Assembly (NCBI GenBank): GCA_903772945.1
Contig: CAICTM010000379.1
Location: forward strand, 1-64,000
Source of the DNA: Seminavis robusta
Taxonomy: Eukaryota; Bacillariophyta; Bacillariophyceae; Naviculales; Naviculaceae
Length of the DNA stretch: 64,000 nucleotides
Direction: 5' to 3'
The notes beneath the pieces were generated by a model. That model saw nothing but the letters and a program-made list of their open reading frames with translations. It did no database searches and was not told where the DNA came from. Shown here in pieces: positions 32,339 to 43,020 of this stretch. Both the position numbers and the translations under genes were made by a program. Numbering within the stretch: the stretch's first letter is position 1; each line of letters begins with the position of its first letter.

Positions 32339-35313
32339 TCAAAGATCTTCAAATTCTGCATCATCAATCGACTCTGTGTCATTTGCCGAGGACGATGGTG
32401 CAATCTGAACAAAGTACGATTGCATTTCTCCCTTTCCTTTTGCCACGATGGTGTCCTCTCGTGGTTTCAACCAACCCTTTCGGCCTCGTGCTATCAACTG
32501 ATTGGCAGTGGCCTCAGAGACTTGGATGCGACCCTGGATTCCGGTGCTTTCCATGCGACTGGCTGTGTTCACTGCAATAACAAGTACCAGAAAGCGATGA
32601 GGTGAGGCAGATGAATCAGCAAAGATGCAACACCAAGATTCCAAAAAGGGATTTGAGCATACCTGTATCTCCAAACAGCTGAAATCTGCGGAAGCCGGCA
32701 ACGTTATGTGAGAACGTGGATTGCAGGTCGATCGTGTGTTGCTGTTACCAAATGCACCACTCACCTCGATTTCTCGCCGCGAAGCACACCTGCAGTGACA
32801 GGGCCCGAGTGGAGCCCAACTCGCATTGACAAATTGGCGGTGTCTTCCCCAAGCGTTTCAGCCAGGGTGATCACCAACGAATCCAACATTCGTAGGCAAT
32901 CGGAGGCAAATTTACACATGATGACAGCGTGATCTACAGCAACACAGCAGCAACGGAGAGCTCATTAGACGGCATATCTCAAATGGGGTGACCAAATTGG
33001 AAGAAACACATCATCTTTTGCTTACTTTCTTCAGGCTCTGGTAATCCCACTGCGGCAACGTAGCAGTCTCCCACCTACACGGTATGAAGAGAACGTTGTT
33101 GTGAGTACAGAACTGAAAAAGAGTTTTGTAAGACAAGCATCCCGGAAAGACCTACCGTTTCAACCTAGCGATCGAAGAGGCAACAACGGAGGAGAAGACA
33201 ACAGAAGAAGACAATGGAGAGCGGTGAGAGGACTTGGCCAGCGTAAGCATGATGGCGGTCATGCAGTCAGTGCATGCCGTCCAGTGAATGCAGAGTCGAA
33301 TCGATCCGCATCATTCGTACCTTGAACACGTGACGACGCTTGGCAATTTTGTCAAATCCACCGTAGATGGTTTCGAGCAACTGAAAGACCTCTTGAGGAG
33401 TCCTGTTGGCGGACCATTTGGTAAAGCCGACTAGATCCGCAAAGAAGATGGTGACACTTGGGTAGAGGGCGGCAATGGCTGCCTTTGGCTCCAAGGCACC
33501 ACGGCCACCCTCGAGATCGACATTCGACGAGCCACGTGGGACAAAGTCCCACGTGCTTGGCTGCTTTTGAGAAGCCTTGTTGTCTTGTTCGATTTGTTCC
33601 TTGTAGAGTTGCTTTCGAACTTCTTCCGGGAAGAGGGTTGAAACGAGCTTTCCCGATTGCACCGCACTCTCGAGGACCTTTTGTTGGCGGCGTTCCACCA
33701 TGTAGGCATAGGTGACAAAGACAGTCGTGGTGAAGAAGAACAATGCTGCAATAATGAGAGCGAAAACCCAGGGACTGCTGGAGCGATGACTGTCTTCAAA
33801 GGCTTGGGAAGGGTAGACCCGAATGTTGTAGTAGCAGTCATAGTAGGCAAAGTCGCTCTCGGTGTCGTCGATAAAGTCAGTGGTTCCGGCCGCATCTCCT
33901 CCAGCCAGTACATTAATGTTTGTGGAAGCTTCGAGGTAATCGTACTTGCTGTCATGGAGGTCTCCACGTCCTAGCCAGAAGGAGTCGGACCCATCGACCT
34001 GTCATGGAAGCCGAAAACGAGTATCAAAAAGGCAAGAAGAGGACTGTGAGCTCCACATGGCATCTTCATCATCACACCCGTATCAAAGCTGCATCCTTTG
34101 TACTACCGGTACGGTACTTACCCGATAGGTATACGTTTGATTGCACGTGTTTTCGAGAACGATAATGATTCCATCGGCTCCTGGTGGCAAAAGATTGTTA
34201 AAGTAGGCTCTCCAATAGATGTACACCATCAGGTTGGCAGCTACTTTTCGGTCATCACCAAAGCCGTCAAAGACTGCATGATACACAGAAGGAAACAGCA
34301 ACAATGTGAGATGTTTGCAGATGCGTGCACAACCGATCCATATCTGAACAGCACGATCAAGCACAGCACTGCTTACCCGGAACAACGACAGTGGAATGTG
34401 GATCATCTTGATAGTCGACAAATGGATTCCCCTGGATGAGTTCCCAACGAATATCACGTTCCATGTGTCCCATATAGTCGTATGTGAACTCAAAGATGGG
34501 TTTCCCCGTAGCAATCATCTTTTCGAGCGGCACAATGTGTTCCCAATCGGCCAGTAGATCCAAGTTTGCAATGGGATAGTCCGAGACGGGATAGGTGATC
34601 CAAATGGGAGCATACGGGCCATCCGGGTTGGTTTCTTCGGTGGGCAGGTTGACTCCTTCTTGGGTATACGGATTGTACAAGTACTCGGGGAACCATTCAA
34701 TGGTTTCATTGACTTGCTCGATGGGGAGACCACGCTCCCGTGCCATTCCTGTGAGTCTCCAATCCCTGCTCTCCACGGAGTAGTTGTTCCATTCTTGCAG
34801 ATGTTCCCTCGTGACGATAATCATCAAGTGAATGACCATGAACTGCGAAATCTTGGCCACGCGTTCCATGCGCTCACTAAAGTGGGGCGGTGTCACAAAC
34901 GGCCACGTCCCATTGGCTTCGGCCGTGATTCCGTCGTTGAAACTTTCGAGGACTTGAAAGCTCTGAATGACCTTTTGCTGGAACGACGACACGAGCTTTT
35001 CGCCCAACGATTCAAAATCTTGTTCAAACGCCTTGGTCTCACTTTGACGACCCGTAAAGTAGATCACGAGACAAATGGAAATCGCTACAGAGATCAACAG
35101 CAACGCCGTGAGAACACGAAGACGCCAGACCCACTTGTCTTCCTTCTTGGCCACATTCAGTTCGTAGATCGCCGCCTTGCCACGAGTTGAAGCATCCATG
35201 TTATTGCCACTGACAGTACTCATCACGTCATCGTGAAAGTCTTCGCCCGCGCTGGAAATGGGCTCCAGATCAGTAGTAGTGCGTTGCTCTTGGGGGCTCA
35301 TGGTGGAGGTCAT
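32339..35313 (-). CDS. Receptor-type class III nucleotide cyclase (eight exons, one of 9 nt)
   Basis: Exons: 35313-34377, 34273-34122, 33998-33321, 33164-33156, 33074-33026, 32933-32765, 32685-32663, 32571-32339; all introns are GT-AG and the total of 2250 nt gives 749 aa. Two membrane spans (about 61-86 and 439-462) enclose an approximately 350-residue extracellular sensor of no named family. The cyclase domain starts near 541 ('YPSVTIFFADLVGFTKW'). Metal-binding Asp are 551 and 595; N674 and R678 ('NTASRMESTG') are the transition-state residues. Glu591 is at the purine-specifying site, as in guanylyl cyclases, but the partner site is Gln667 rather than Cys. I infer it makes cGMP at the plasma membrane. 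It ends shortly after the cyclase domain. Its 5' end faces the cyclase-phosphodiesterase gene 10.7 kb away. Confidence 0.8.
33156..33164 (-). other. 9-nt micro-exon encoding Val-Glu-Thr of the cyclase active site
   Basis: On the minus strand the sequence reads CTAG/GTTGAAACG/GTAGGT. Including it gives 'VFK-VET-VGDCY', the universal class III cyclase block; leaving it out joins Lys589 directly to Val593 in frame and deletes Glu591. Confidence 0.75.
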
Positions 35314-37842
35314 TGTCGTCGTTTTTATACCGGTGTGTTTGTTTCTTTGCTAAGGGAGGGATTTCGGAGAAGTCTTCTTGCGGATTGTGAGAATTTGGAA
35401 ACAAGGATCCGGAGGGTTGCAAAATAAATGTGAAAGCTCAACTTCGCAACCAAACCCTATGAGCTCCATGCATGCGACGGGAAACAGAAGGCGACTTCCC
35501 TAAATTTGCAAGGAACGCCAAGAAGTCATACGAGCAGTGCAAACGACATCGACCATAGCATAAGAATTACAATAATGTGTCTTTCCATGACTTGGAGGCA
35601 TCATGATTCTTGTAAATTTATTAGCTTTATTAATAAACTGAAAGCGGGAGTTCTGTCCTAGGGAAAGTGAGAGCATTGAGATATTTAAAGGTATGCATGA
35701 TCGATAAGAAATGCATTGCGCGAATATACCATGAAATAATTATTGGTTGCCACCTCGGCAAGTACCATTAATCCCTTACTTCCGCTCATCCCAATCTTGG
35801 ATGCTCTCAATGGTGAAAAGGTGGATGATAATATATTATGTCAATTAGGCATGTATAGGTCATAAGTGTAGAACTGGTGTGTTATTGCAATTGCCCCTCG
35901 ATTCACACATGCTTTCGTACTTTTATGTCTCAAGTTCCAAGCTTCAGGCGGGATGCAAGAATCAAGCTTCTTCCTGTTTAAAAAAAGCAACGAAATAATG
36001 GTCGTACTGCTGTTCTGGTGGACAGAAATACAGTCGTCTCTTCTGGTCGGAAAGGCCGGAAAGGTGAAAGTCGATTTGCCCTTGCTGCTTTGGGCTCCAG
36101 GCATCACCAGGAAGGCGCTCCAGCTATTTTAATACATGACAATGTATGCCTTGCTCTCCAATTATACTATCATCTAGTATCTAGCTCTAGCTAGTAGCTA
36201 GCTAGTAGGACATGTTGTATCGATATCAGATTAGAATGTGCTTGAGAAAAAATGAAGGTGCCCTCGATTCACGCTTATGTTCCAGCGGTAAAGCCCTCCA
36301 GCAAACCAGCAAGACGCGGCTGTACCGTACTCAGTACCGTACTTAAAAGTAGAGTCATTGCCGGTACCCTGCCATATATTATAAGCTTATATCGCCCCTC
36401 CCAAAGCAGCGAAAGAGCGAAAGGGCGAAAGAGATGCGTAAGGGAGTTAAAGGGTCATTGCCTAGCTTCCCGAAAAACTCTTCTCGGAAAGGTCGGAGAA
36501 ACATGATGTGGGACTGAGTCGAGTCACTCATTCGAAGCCGCTTTCTGTGATAGTACGGGTAGCACACCCTACGATGTACACTGTACTAGCTAGCTAGCTA
36601 GCTAGCTACCAAGTACCGTAGTAGTACCAGTAGCTGCCTTGGTAAAAGCTCTCGGACAACTCTATTGCCTTTGCTGCTTTTTATTATACAGAGATGTGGC
36701 AGTGCTATTGATATTGTGGCCAAGTCAGAAATTATAATAGAGCGCTGTTCATTTCCATAGTCTCCTCTTTTAGTCTGCATCGTTCGCTGTGTTGTTTGTC
36801 AGACCCCTCAGATAGCTAGATTGATAAAAAGGGCCGTATCCCGAATCGAATCCCCAGCCAGAATTTGCACTTTCAATCGATAAACACTTACTTGGCATCG
36901 CCAGAGGATTCCGCTTGTAGCTACCGTACCGCCCATGATGTGACAGGGAACATGGCTGCATCTTCATTAGTTTCTTATGGCCTTGCCTTGCCTTTGCTTT
37001 GCTACTGAAGCGAAAAGCATTTTCAATTTTTTTTCCGACCATCTAGAGTTCAAACCGGTTGCATGCAATGTCCATGGATATAAGCAGACCCATTTCCTTG
37101 CACTTTCTTGTCTAGGCGACATTTGCTGGGATGTTGCTTCATACCAGGCAGCATGCCTCAAAAAGGCTGCTCCATTTTCATGTTTGGCTGCCTGGGTTTT
37201 GTGCTCTCGGGAGTGGCGGACTTGTCTGCGGCTCTATGCACACATGCACACTGAACGACACTACGTACGCTGTACCATGACGATCTTGGCTCCGACTCCT
37301 CCAATCCTCCCCCTCTCCTGGGGGTGGCAGCCACAAATCAACCTACCACGTACTATTTCCTGCATCCCCTTGGACGAGTTTTTGGCTAGTGTAACCAACT
37401 TTCACCGCATGCCTTGCCACAAAAAGGCTGCCTCCATTTTCATGTTTGCCTGGATTTTGTGCCACATTGGTGTGGGAGTCTCGCGAGTGGCGGAGCTCTA
37501 TGCATACGACACCACAGGTACCTACCATGAAGATCTTGGCTCCGCCTCTTCCAATCCTCCCCTCAAACATGCACCGTCGAGCTTGTTCGGAACTCAACAT
37601 TCGATTGCTATCGAATGAGGTCGATTGCCACGTCATCATACACAGTGTTTTGGGATATGCCAAAGCTCGGTGCGGGACACATTAGGGTTCACGAATCAGC
37701 CCCAATACCGCACGACTTATCGTTTGCGTGCAAGGGAAAGATGTGGAGACATCACAACACAAAAAAGTCGAAAGTCGAGAACGAAGCAACACAACTAATT
37801 CCAAAGCAAAGCAAGAAACAACGCAACACAGTAGATACTACA
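35314..37842. other. Intergenic, 2.5 kb, with a diverged tandem duplication
   Basis: The segments at about 37150-37330 and 37408-37575 are diverged direct copies (both contain AAAAAGGCTGC, CATTTTCATGTTTG, TCTCG.GAGTGGCGGA and GATCTTGGCTCCG). A (TAGC)n run lies at 36589-36608. The open frame at 36977-37618 simply reads through both copies. No gene is recognised. Confidence 0.5.
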
Positions 37843-38904
37843 ATGGTGATGAATAAGGATTATAACGCTGAAGATGACTGGGAGGTGGTCTCAGACGAAG
37901 GAGCTCAAGAGGAATCGCAAAGCGAGGAACCATCATCCACAGTGGAGAGCGTGGAACCAAGACAGGAAACACCATCAGATCCACCAGCAGAACCAGCGGC
38001 CAAGGAGGAACAACCAGAGGAAGCGGAGACTCATCCCAAAGAGACGGACAGAACTCCTGATGAAGACACCGAAATTGCCACCAAGGCTTCGTTAGGGAAT
38101 TCGGTATCCACGCAGACGAGCGTGGAAAATTCGGAAGGGTCTACCACCAAGGCAACCAACACAACCGTGGATGTTGCTGAAGGCGTTGCTGTTGACGAAG
38201 AGAAGAAAGAGGAAGAAGAGCAAGAGCCACTGCTCTCTAAGGAGGACGAGACAAAAGTCCCAGAGGAAACAACCCCGGAAACCCCACAGCAACAACCAGC
38301 AAGAAAACCCAGTCTCCCAGGATGGCTGCAGGGTTCCCTCAATAAGCTTGGAACTGTCATTAAGGAAGCGGATGCTAAACACAACCTTCAACACAGAGCT
38401 CGCAACAGTGTCAAGACAGTGGGAGATTCTCTCACCAAACTAGGAGATTCCATTCAGAAAGAAGCCACTGTCGCCAAGGCAACCCTAGACCGAGAATCCG
38501 TTCGTTTCACGGAAACCATTCAAGAAAAAGCCGACGAGGTCGATTGGCACAACAAGACCAAGGCCGTCGAAGTACAAGTCAAGGAAGCCGCACAAAAGGT
38601 CGAAGAAAGTGCCAAGAAATTGGGAGAATCCGTCAAGACGAACGCCACCAAGGCTGGAGAAACGGTCAAGGTTGGCGCCACAAAAGCGGGAGAAACGGTC
38701 AAAGAATTAAACAAGGATGGCAAGGTGACGGATTTCTTCGCGGCAGCTGCCGTCGTAGGAGGTGCCCTGCTCTTGGCACGAGGCAAACCCGGCGCAGGAG
38801 CCGCCATGATGGCCACGGGCGGTGCGGCATATGCCGCCTCGGAAGCCACCCGAGGAGACCGGCAGTATGATGCCGGGTTGAATGAAAACCTTCATATGGA
38901 TTAA
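37843..38904 (+). CDS. LEA-like amphipathic-helix protein with C-terminal hydrophobic hairpin
   Basis: The product is 353 aa from the ATG at 37843; the open frame continues upstream to 37615, but those 76 codons look non-coding. Residues 1-150 are acidic, Pro/Glu/Thr-rich and disordered, with an 'EQEPLL' dileucine-like motif at 126-131. Residues 168-296 are a long amphipathic helix rich in Lys, Glu, Ala and Val, with 11-residue-like repeats ('KAGETVKVGATKAGETVKEL'), as in LEA group 3 proteins. Residues 297-332 are hydrophobic, Ala/Gly-rich ('FFAAAAVVGGALLLARG', 'GAAMMATGGAAYAA'), and could be a membrane hairpin. I infer a membrane-surface or stress-protective protein; the family is not certain. 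A decayed copy of its 3' end lies at about 42740. Confidence 0.65.
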   Translation: MVMNKDYNAEDDWEVVSDEGAQEESQSEEPSSTVESVEPRQETPSDPPAEPAAKEEQPEEAETHPKETDRTPDEDTEIATKASLGNSVSTQTSVENSEGSTTKATNTTVDVAEGVAVDEEKKEEEEQEPLLSKEDETKVPEETTPETPQQQPARKPSLPGWLQGSLNKLGTVIKEADAKHNLQHRARNSVKTVGDSLTKLGDSIQKEATVAKATLDRESVRFTETIQEKADEVDWHNKTKAVEVQVKEAAQKVEESAKKLGESVKTNATKAGETVKVGATKAGETVKELNKDGKVTDFFAAAAVVGGALLLARGKPGAGAAMMATGGAAYAASEATRGDRQYDAGLNENLHMD

Positions 38905-39240
38905 AAGAAACTTGTCGTCGTCGTCGTGTTTGTTGGAGATAGAGTGTAGCTGTGTGGATAATGATATAAAGTAAATGGTGATTTCTGATGACGCTTGTAG
39001 CTTGCCAGGATAGGATCTCTTGTACGTTTATGTTTGGCATGCTTCTTGTGAAAGCCCCAAACTCGTCGCATCTTCACGAGCAGCAATGCCTGCGGCCCTG
39101 CAGCGAGGACAGAGTCGAGGCGCGAAACTTGGCAGCAAAAGGCGACACCCCATCCCCTCTGCAATTGCAATCACTTCGCGCGGCAGCCAAAACGACTGCC
39201 CAAAATGGAAACCTAATACTAGCGCTAGCTAGTATCAGTT
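38905..39240. other. 3' flank of the LEA-like gene
   Basis: The flank 38905-39178 is the parent of the duplicated segment at 42740-43020. No gene is seen. Confidence 0.5.
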
Positions 39241-39241
39241 A

Positions 39242-39631
39242 CTGCATCACCAAAACCCAACAACAATCCAAGAGGATCCGTCATGGGACACACTGAAACA
39301 AGCCCAAGATGCCATTGGATGGCATCATCTGTTAAAGAGGAGAATCTCCAAACAATTCAGTCAGGAACAAGACCGATAATTGAACATGAAAAAGATGGCA
39401 ACCAAACACAACAATGAACTCACATGGCTCACTGGACTCATTGACATTATCTATAAAGAATGGTGGAAACTCTGGGGCATGCGCAACCAAGACAGACATG
39501 GGCACGACATGAGAACCAAGTCACAAGCAAAGAAAGCACAAGCAATCGGACAACTCACTCAGTTCTACGAAGCATACCAGCATGAAGTCCCCGAAGATTT
39601 GGAATTTCTATTCCAGGTACCACTGGAATAG
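39242..39631 (+). pseudogene. Remnant of a retroelement polyprotein C-terminus
   Basis: One frame reads 'WDTLKQAQDAIGWHHLLKRR', then 'ISKQFSQEQD', a stop at about 39377, then 'WLTGLIDIIYKEWWKLWGMR' and 'NQDRHGHD', ending 'VPEDLEFLFQVPLE'. The W-x-x-L-W-x-x-R-N-x-x-x-H-G block followed by a short helical end is typical of the tail of reverse-transcriptase-containing proteins annotated in diatoms and other algae. No reverse-transcriptase core is nearby, and the internal stop shows that it is dead. Confidence 0.4.
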
Positions 39632-40776
39632 AGCATGCGACTGAATAGCTACAACACTCATCATCATTCAATTTTTAAACACATGGGAACCTGTGTTACA
39701 AGAGAGTGACTCAGTGACTACACCACAGCCCTGGAAACAGGATAGTCGGACATTCCTACCATCCTTTTTCTTTCCCCACCTCCTCCAATCTTCTTTAGCA
39801 ACCCCACTCTCTTCAACAAAGAGCTCATGATTTGTGGTGAATCATTGCTGGACCCTCAGTAGATCTACCACTACAAACCGCCTCACAACTGAAATGTCAT
39901 TGGCACATCAAATCTGCCAACTCCAACACCATGCAGGTAACCTTGCGTCAAGGAGCCAGCCCAGACAATCGTGATTTGGTAGTGCTTGGCCATGACGGTG
40001 ATAACGGGACGGGCCCGACACATCCTATGGTGTATTGTATTGACATATGTAGGTCCAGTACCAGTACTATGATAGTACGTGCTACTCTGGGCTCTGGGTT
40101 GCTGGCTTGAGGCTTGCTTGCATGCATGAGGGACACGATCGGGAGCAAAGACTTTTGCACATCCGTTCAATCACTAACTACACTTCAGTCACCCCACAGT
40201 ACCGGTAGTAAGCATGCAAGCGTGATGTCAGAGTTGTTGGAAAGCTCTGACGCACATGTCCGCATGCAGTTTTGCTTCTTTTCTTTCTGTCTGCAATAGT
40301 CTGACGCACGAAAAGAAGCATTCTTTGGAAGGCATTGCTGCCGACTGCCGGTATGTACATGTAGTAGCTACCGGTACCATGGTACCAGTAAGAGCTACTG
40401 GAAGCTACTACCGGTAGCTACAGTAGAACAGCGGAAGGCGGATTACGAAAAGAGCGGCAACAGCTCATCAACAAGCACAAAAATCACCTCCAAAACTGAC
40501 AAAGGACAGGCGAAGTATTGCCGGTCGAGGAAGGACTGGGGGGTTCAAAGCCAGATGACGAGCAATTCGTGTCATCGGAGTCGAGTCGAGTCGAGTCCAA
40601 AAGCTTGATCCGAAGTGGGTGGTGGCATTGGAAGTTGGTGCGGGAGTCTAGTGCACGAGTTTGGATCATTCTATTGCTGGTAGTCTATTCTGTTTGGTGC
40701 TCCTGCATCTTTCTTCGAGCGCTTGACTGATTGATCGGATACTGGCTGTAGTGAATCCAAAAGGATCAGGGAAACC
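39632..40776. repeat. Intergenic with a 13-bp hairpin of TAGCTACCGGTA type
   Basis: The arms GTAGCTACCGGTA at 40364-40376 and TACCGGTAGCTAC at 40409-40421 pair perfectly; between them sits a second palindrome, GGTACCATGGTACC. A (GAGTC)n run is at about 40578-40599. No gene is recognised before the ATG at 40777. Confidence 0.55.
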
Positions 40777-42309
40777 ATGTCAAACCCATTTGACCAACTT
40801 TTTCGAGTTCTACAAGGCCAAACCGAATGGCGATTCTTCGGTATCCCCGTGGCTGCCGATGATGCATCGACTGGAGGTGCGGGTGGTGAGGGTGCAGCGG
40901 ATTTGATAGACGCAGTGCTTACGCCGGCTTTGAATGCCCCAGCTGACGGCTCCAGAAGAACTTACTTCAACCTCCGGTTCTCTCCTTTGGAGTTGGCACT
41001 GATGGCCAAGGCAGACATCGGAACAGTGACGAGATTATATGATGCTTGTCCCGCTGCATTGGATCAGAATCTCTTCTGGAATCTGTGTCGCTGTGGCGCC
41101 CAAGTGGGTGTCCTGGCATACCTTGTCAACAGGAATACCCAGCTGGCAGGAGTGCAAACACATGACAGGTGGTATCCCATCAATCTAGCCATGGAGAAAG
41201 GTGGGCACAGCGACATGGATATCCGAGCTCTTGCACAGGCTCATCCAGGCAGCCTCAGTTCCAATTTGTACCCATACGTCAATGCTCTCAGAATTGCCTT
41301 GCGCCGGTCGAGATTCCGCCGAGGCTTGATCCAGTTTCTTTTTCAACTCAGTCCCATGTTTCATGATCAGTCCATGCGGTTTCCAGGAGATGTGTTGGAA
41401 GAGGAGGGATCCAATGGAGGGCAAGTTGTCCCCCCAATGTTTCCGGAGGTTGATGATAGCAACACTCCTCAGTTCCGTGCTCATCTCAATATGGATTGTG
41501 CTTATGGGATGGTACCCATGCTGTTGAGCTGTGTCAAGTTTTACAACTATTGCCAGAAGTGGAAGAGTGATGCCTTCATGCAGGTTTGGCACAATCTACT
41601 AGCAAGCATCAAGCTTCAGAAGGTAATCACTTGCGTACCCAACACTTTTGAATTCAACATAAATCAGCAGTGGTTTCAAACCCCTCAGTTCAGGTCATTA
41701 GCGTCCACTTCCAAGATTGAACATTTGCAACTTTGGGATGGGGTGGACAATGCCTGTTCCCACAGCTTGCTCAAAGACTGTGCCTTGCATTTGAAACATC
41801 TGGTGAAACTCGAAATATGCATCATCAAGGATCTCCTCTCCACAGGCCGCATCATTTGTGAACTTCTTATGAAAGAGCATGCTGTGTTGAGAGAGCTGGA
41901 TATTCGTGCATCCCGAACTCCTACAGGTAAACTCTACCCTCTCTTGAATGCCCTGGCCGGAAACAAAAGCCTCGAAGCCTTTGTGTTTGATGGGGAAAGC
42001 AACACAGTGCCATACCAAGAGTATCTTGAAGAGATTCTCTGGTGCTCCAATACTACTATATCGCGCATCAGACTCAACACATTCACGACGTCAGCAAATG
42101 CCAGTAGTGATCCGCTCTCATACTATGTTGCAAACAACATGGCAGGGAGGGGTAAGGTTCGAGAAGTCGACCTGACTTTGGATGGTTTTATCAGCCTTCT
42201 GAATCACGCCGATAGCATGCGGCAAGGCGTAACGGAACTGGACGTCGCCAACGAATTGTATGGGCTTTTGCGAGAGTCCCCGAAGCGATGGAGTCCGTTT
42301 TGGGATTGA
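40777..42309 (+). CDS. Ankyrin-like / RNI (leucine-rich)-like protein
   Basis: The product is 510 aa and intronless. Residues 60-170 have an ankyrin-like rhythm ('FSPLELALMAKADIGTVTRL', 'NLFWNLCRCGAQVGVLAYLV', 'YPINLAMEKGGHSDMDIRAL'). Residues 290-470 show irregular leucine-rich (RNI-like) strands: 'KIEHLQLWDGVDNACSHSLL', 'HLKHLVKLEICIIKD', 'AVLRELDIRASRTPTGKLYP', 'KSLEAFVFDG'. There is no membrane span or signal peptide, so it is probably cytosolic or nuclear. Proteins of this composite type are common in diatoms, but no function is known to me. Confidence 0.65.
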   Translation: MSNPFDQLFRVLQGQTEWRFFGIPVAADDASTGGAGGEGAADLIDAVLTPALNAPADGSRRTYFNLRFSPLELALMAKADIGTVTRLYDACPAALDQNLFWNLCRCGAQVGVLAYLVNRNTQLAGVQTHDRWYPINLAMEKGGHSDMDIRALAQAHPGSLSSNLYPYVNALRIALRRSRFRRGLIQFLFQLSPMFHDQSMRFPGDVLEEEGSNGGQVVPPMFPEVDDSNTPQFRAHLNMDCAYGMVPMLLSCVKFYNYCQKWKSDAFMQVWHNLLASIKLQKVITCVPNTFEFNINQQWFQTPQFRSLASTSKIEHLQLWDGVDNACSHSLLKDCALHLKHLVKLEICIIKDLLSTGRIICELLMKEHAVLRELDIRASRTPTGKLYPLLNALAGNKSLEAFVFDGESNTVPYQEYLEEILWCSNTTISRIRLNTFTTSANASSDPLSYYVANNMAGRGKVREVDLTLDGFISLLNHADSMRQGVTELDVANELYGLLRESPKRWSPFWD

Positions 42310-42739
42310 TCAGGCCCTTGTCTGTGCAGCACGCAGTTCAAGCAAAAGTGGCCACGGAGAATCCCTGACAAAAGCTTGCTCCTTTCGTTGATGGGTTCAA
42401 GTTTGAATTTGGATGTACGTAGGAGCCCTGTTTGGGTTCTTGGCAAGGACGATGCAGGACTGTACTATTCTCACCGTTTTTGATGGCAGGTTCAAGTTTG
42501 TTGCTGGCAACCAGCCATGAAAAAGATCTCTGAGTTTGAGCTGGCAATAGAAGGATTTGCGCATGCTTGGTAGATATCATCACTATCATGGTGCTATTCT
42601 ATCCTGTCATCAATCTCTAGCCCCTGATCCCACGGAACCTACTAGTCCTGAATTTGGACTGACTCTTCTTTGCTTAACCCCCTAAACTTCTCCCTGTTGT
42701 GGATGAAGCGGCACAAAGTCTCAATGGAGGTGCCAGGCT
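42310..42739. other. Intergenic, 3' flank
   Basis: Nothing is recognised. Confidence 0.4.
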
Positions 42740-43020
42740 TATGTACTGTATGATGCCGATTGAATGAAAATCTTCACATGGATTGATTTTTTAAAAGAGA
42801 ATATCGTCGTCGTGAAATAATAGAGTTTAGCTGTGTGGAAATGATATAATGAATACTGGTGATCCTGTTGACGCTTCTGGCTAGCAAGGATGCTGTTGAA
42901 CTCCTGCTTCTTGTGCAGGCCCAAAGAATTCAACTCGTTGTATCTTTCATCTTAACGCGCAGCAATGCCTGCTGCCCCTGCAAAAGGCGACACCCAATCC
43001 CCATGCAATCGTGATCGCTG
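42740..43020 (+). pseudogene. Decayed duplicate of the 3' end and 3' flank of the LEA-like gene
   Basis: TATGATGCCG.TTGAATGAAAA.CTTCA.ATGGATT corresponds to the last codons of the gene at 37843 (about 38870-38904). Similarity then continues through the flank: TAGCTGTGTGGA.AATGATATAA, GACGCTT.T, the CTTCTTGTG..AG.CCCAAA block, AGCAATGCCTGC and AAAAGGCGACACCC, up to the match with 39178. The copy lacks about 36 bp present in the parent and has frame-breaking changes, so it is not functional. Confidence 0.7.

Noticed and set aside
36977-37618. 213-aa open frame
   Set aside because: It reads through two copies of a tandem duplication; no motif, no start context, and composition rich in Cys/His/Trp.
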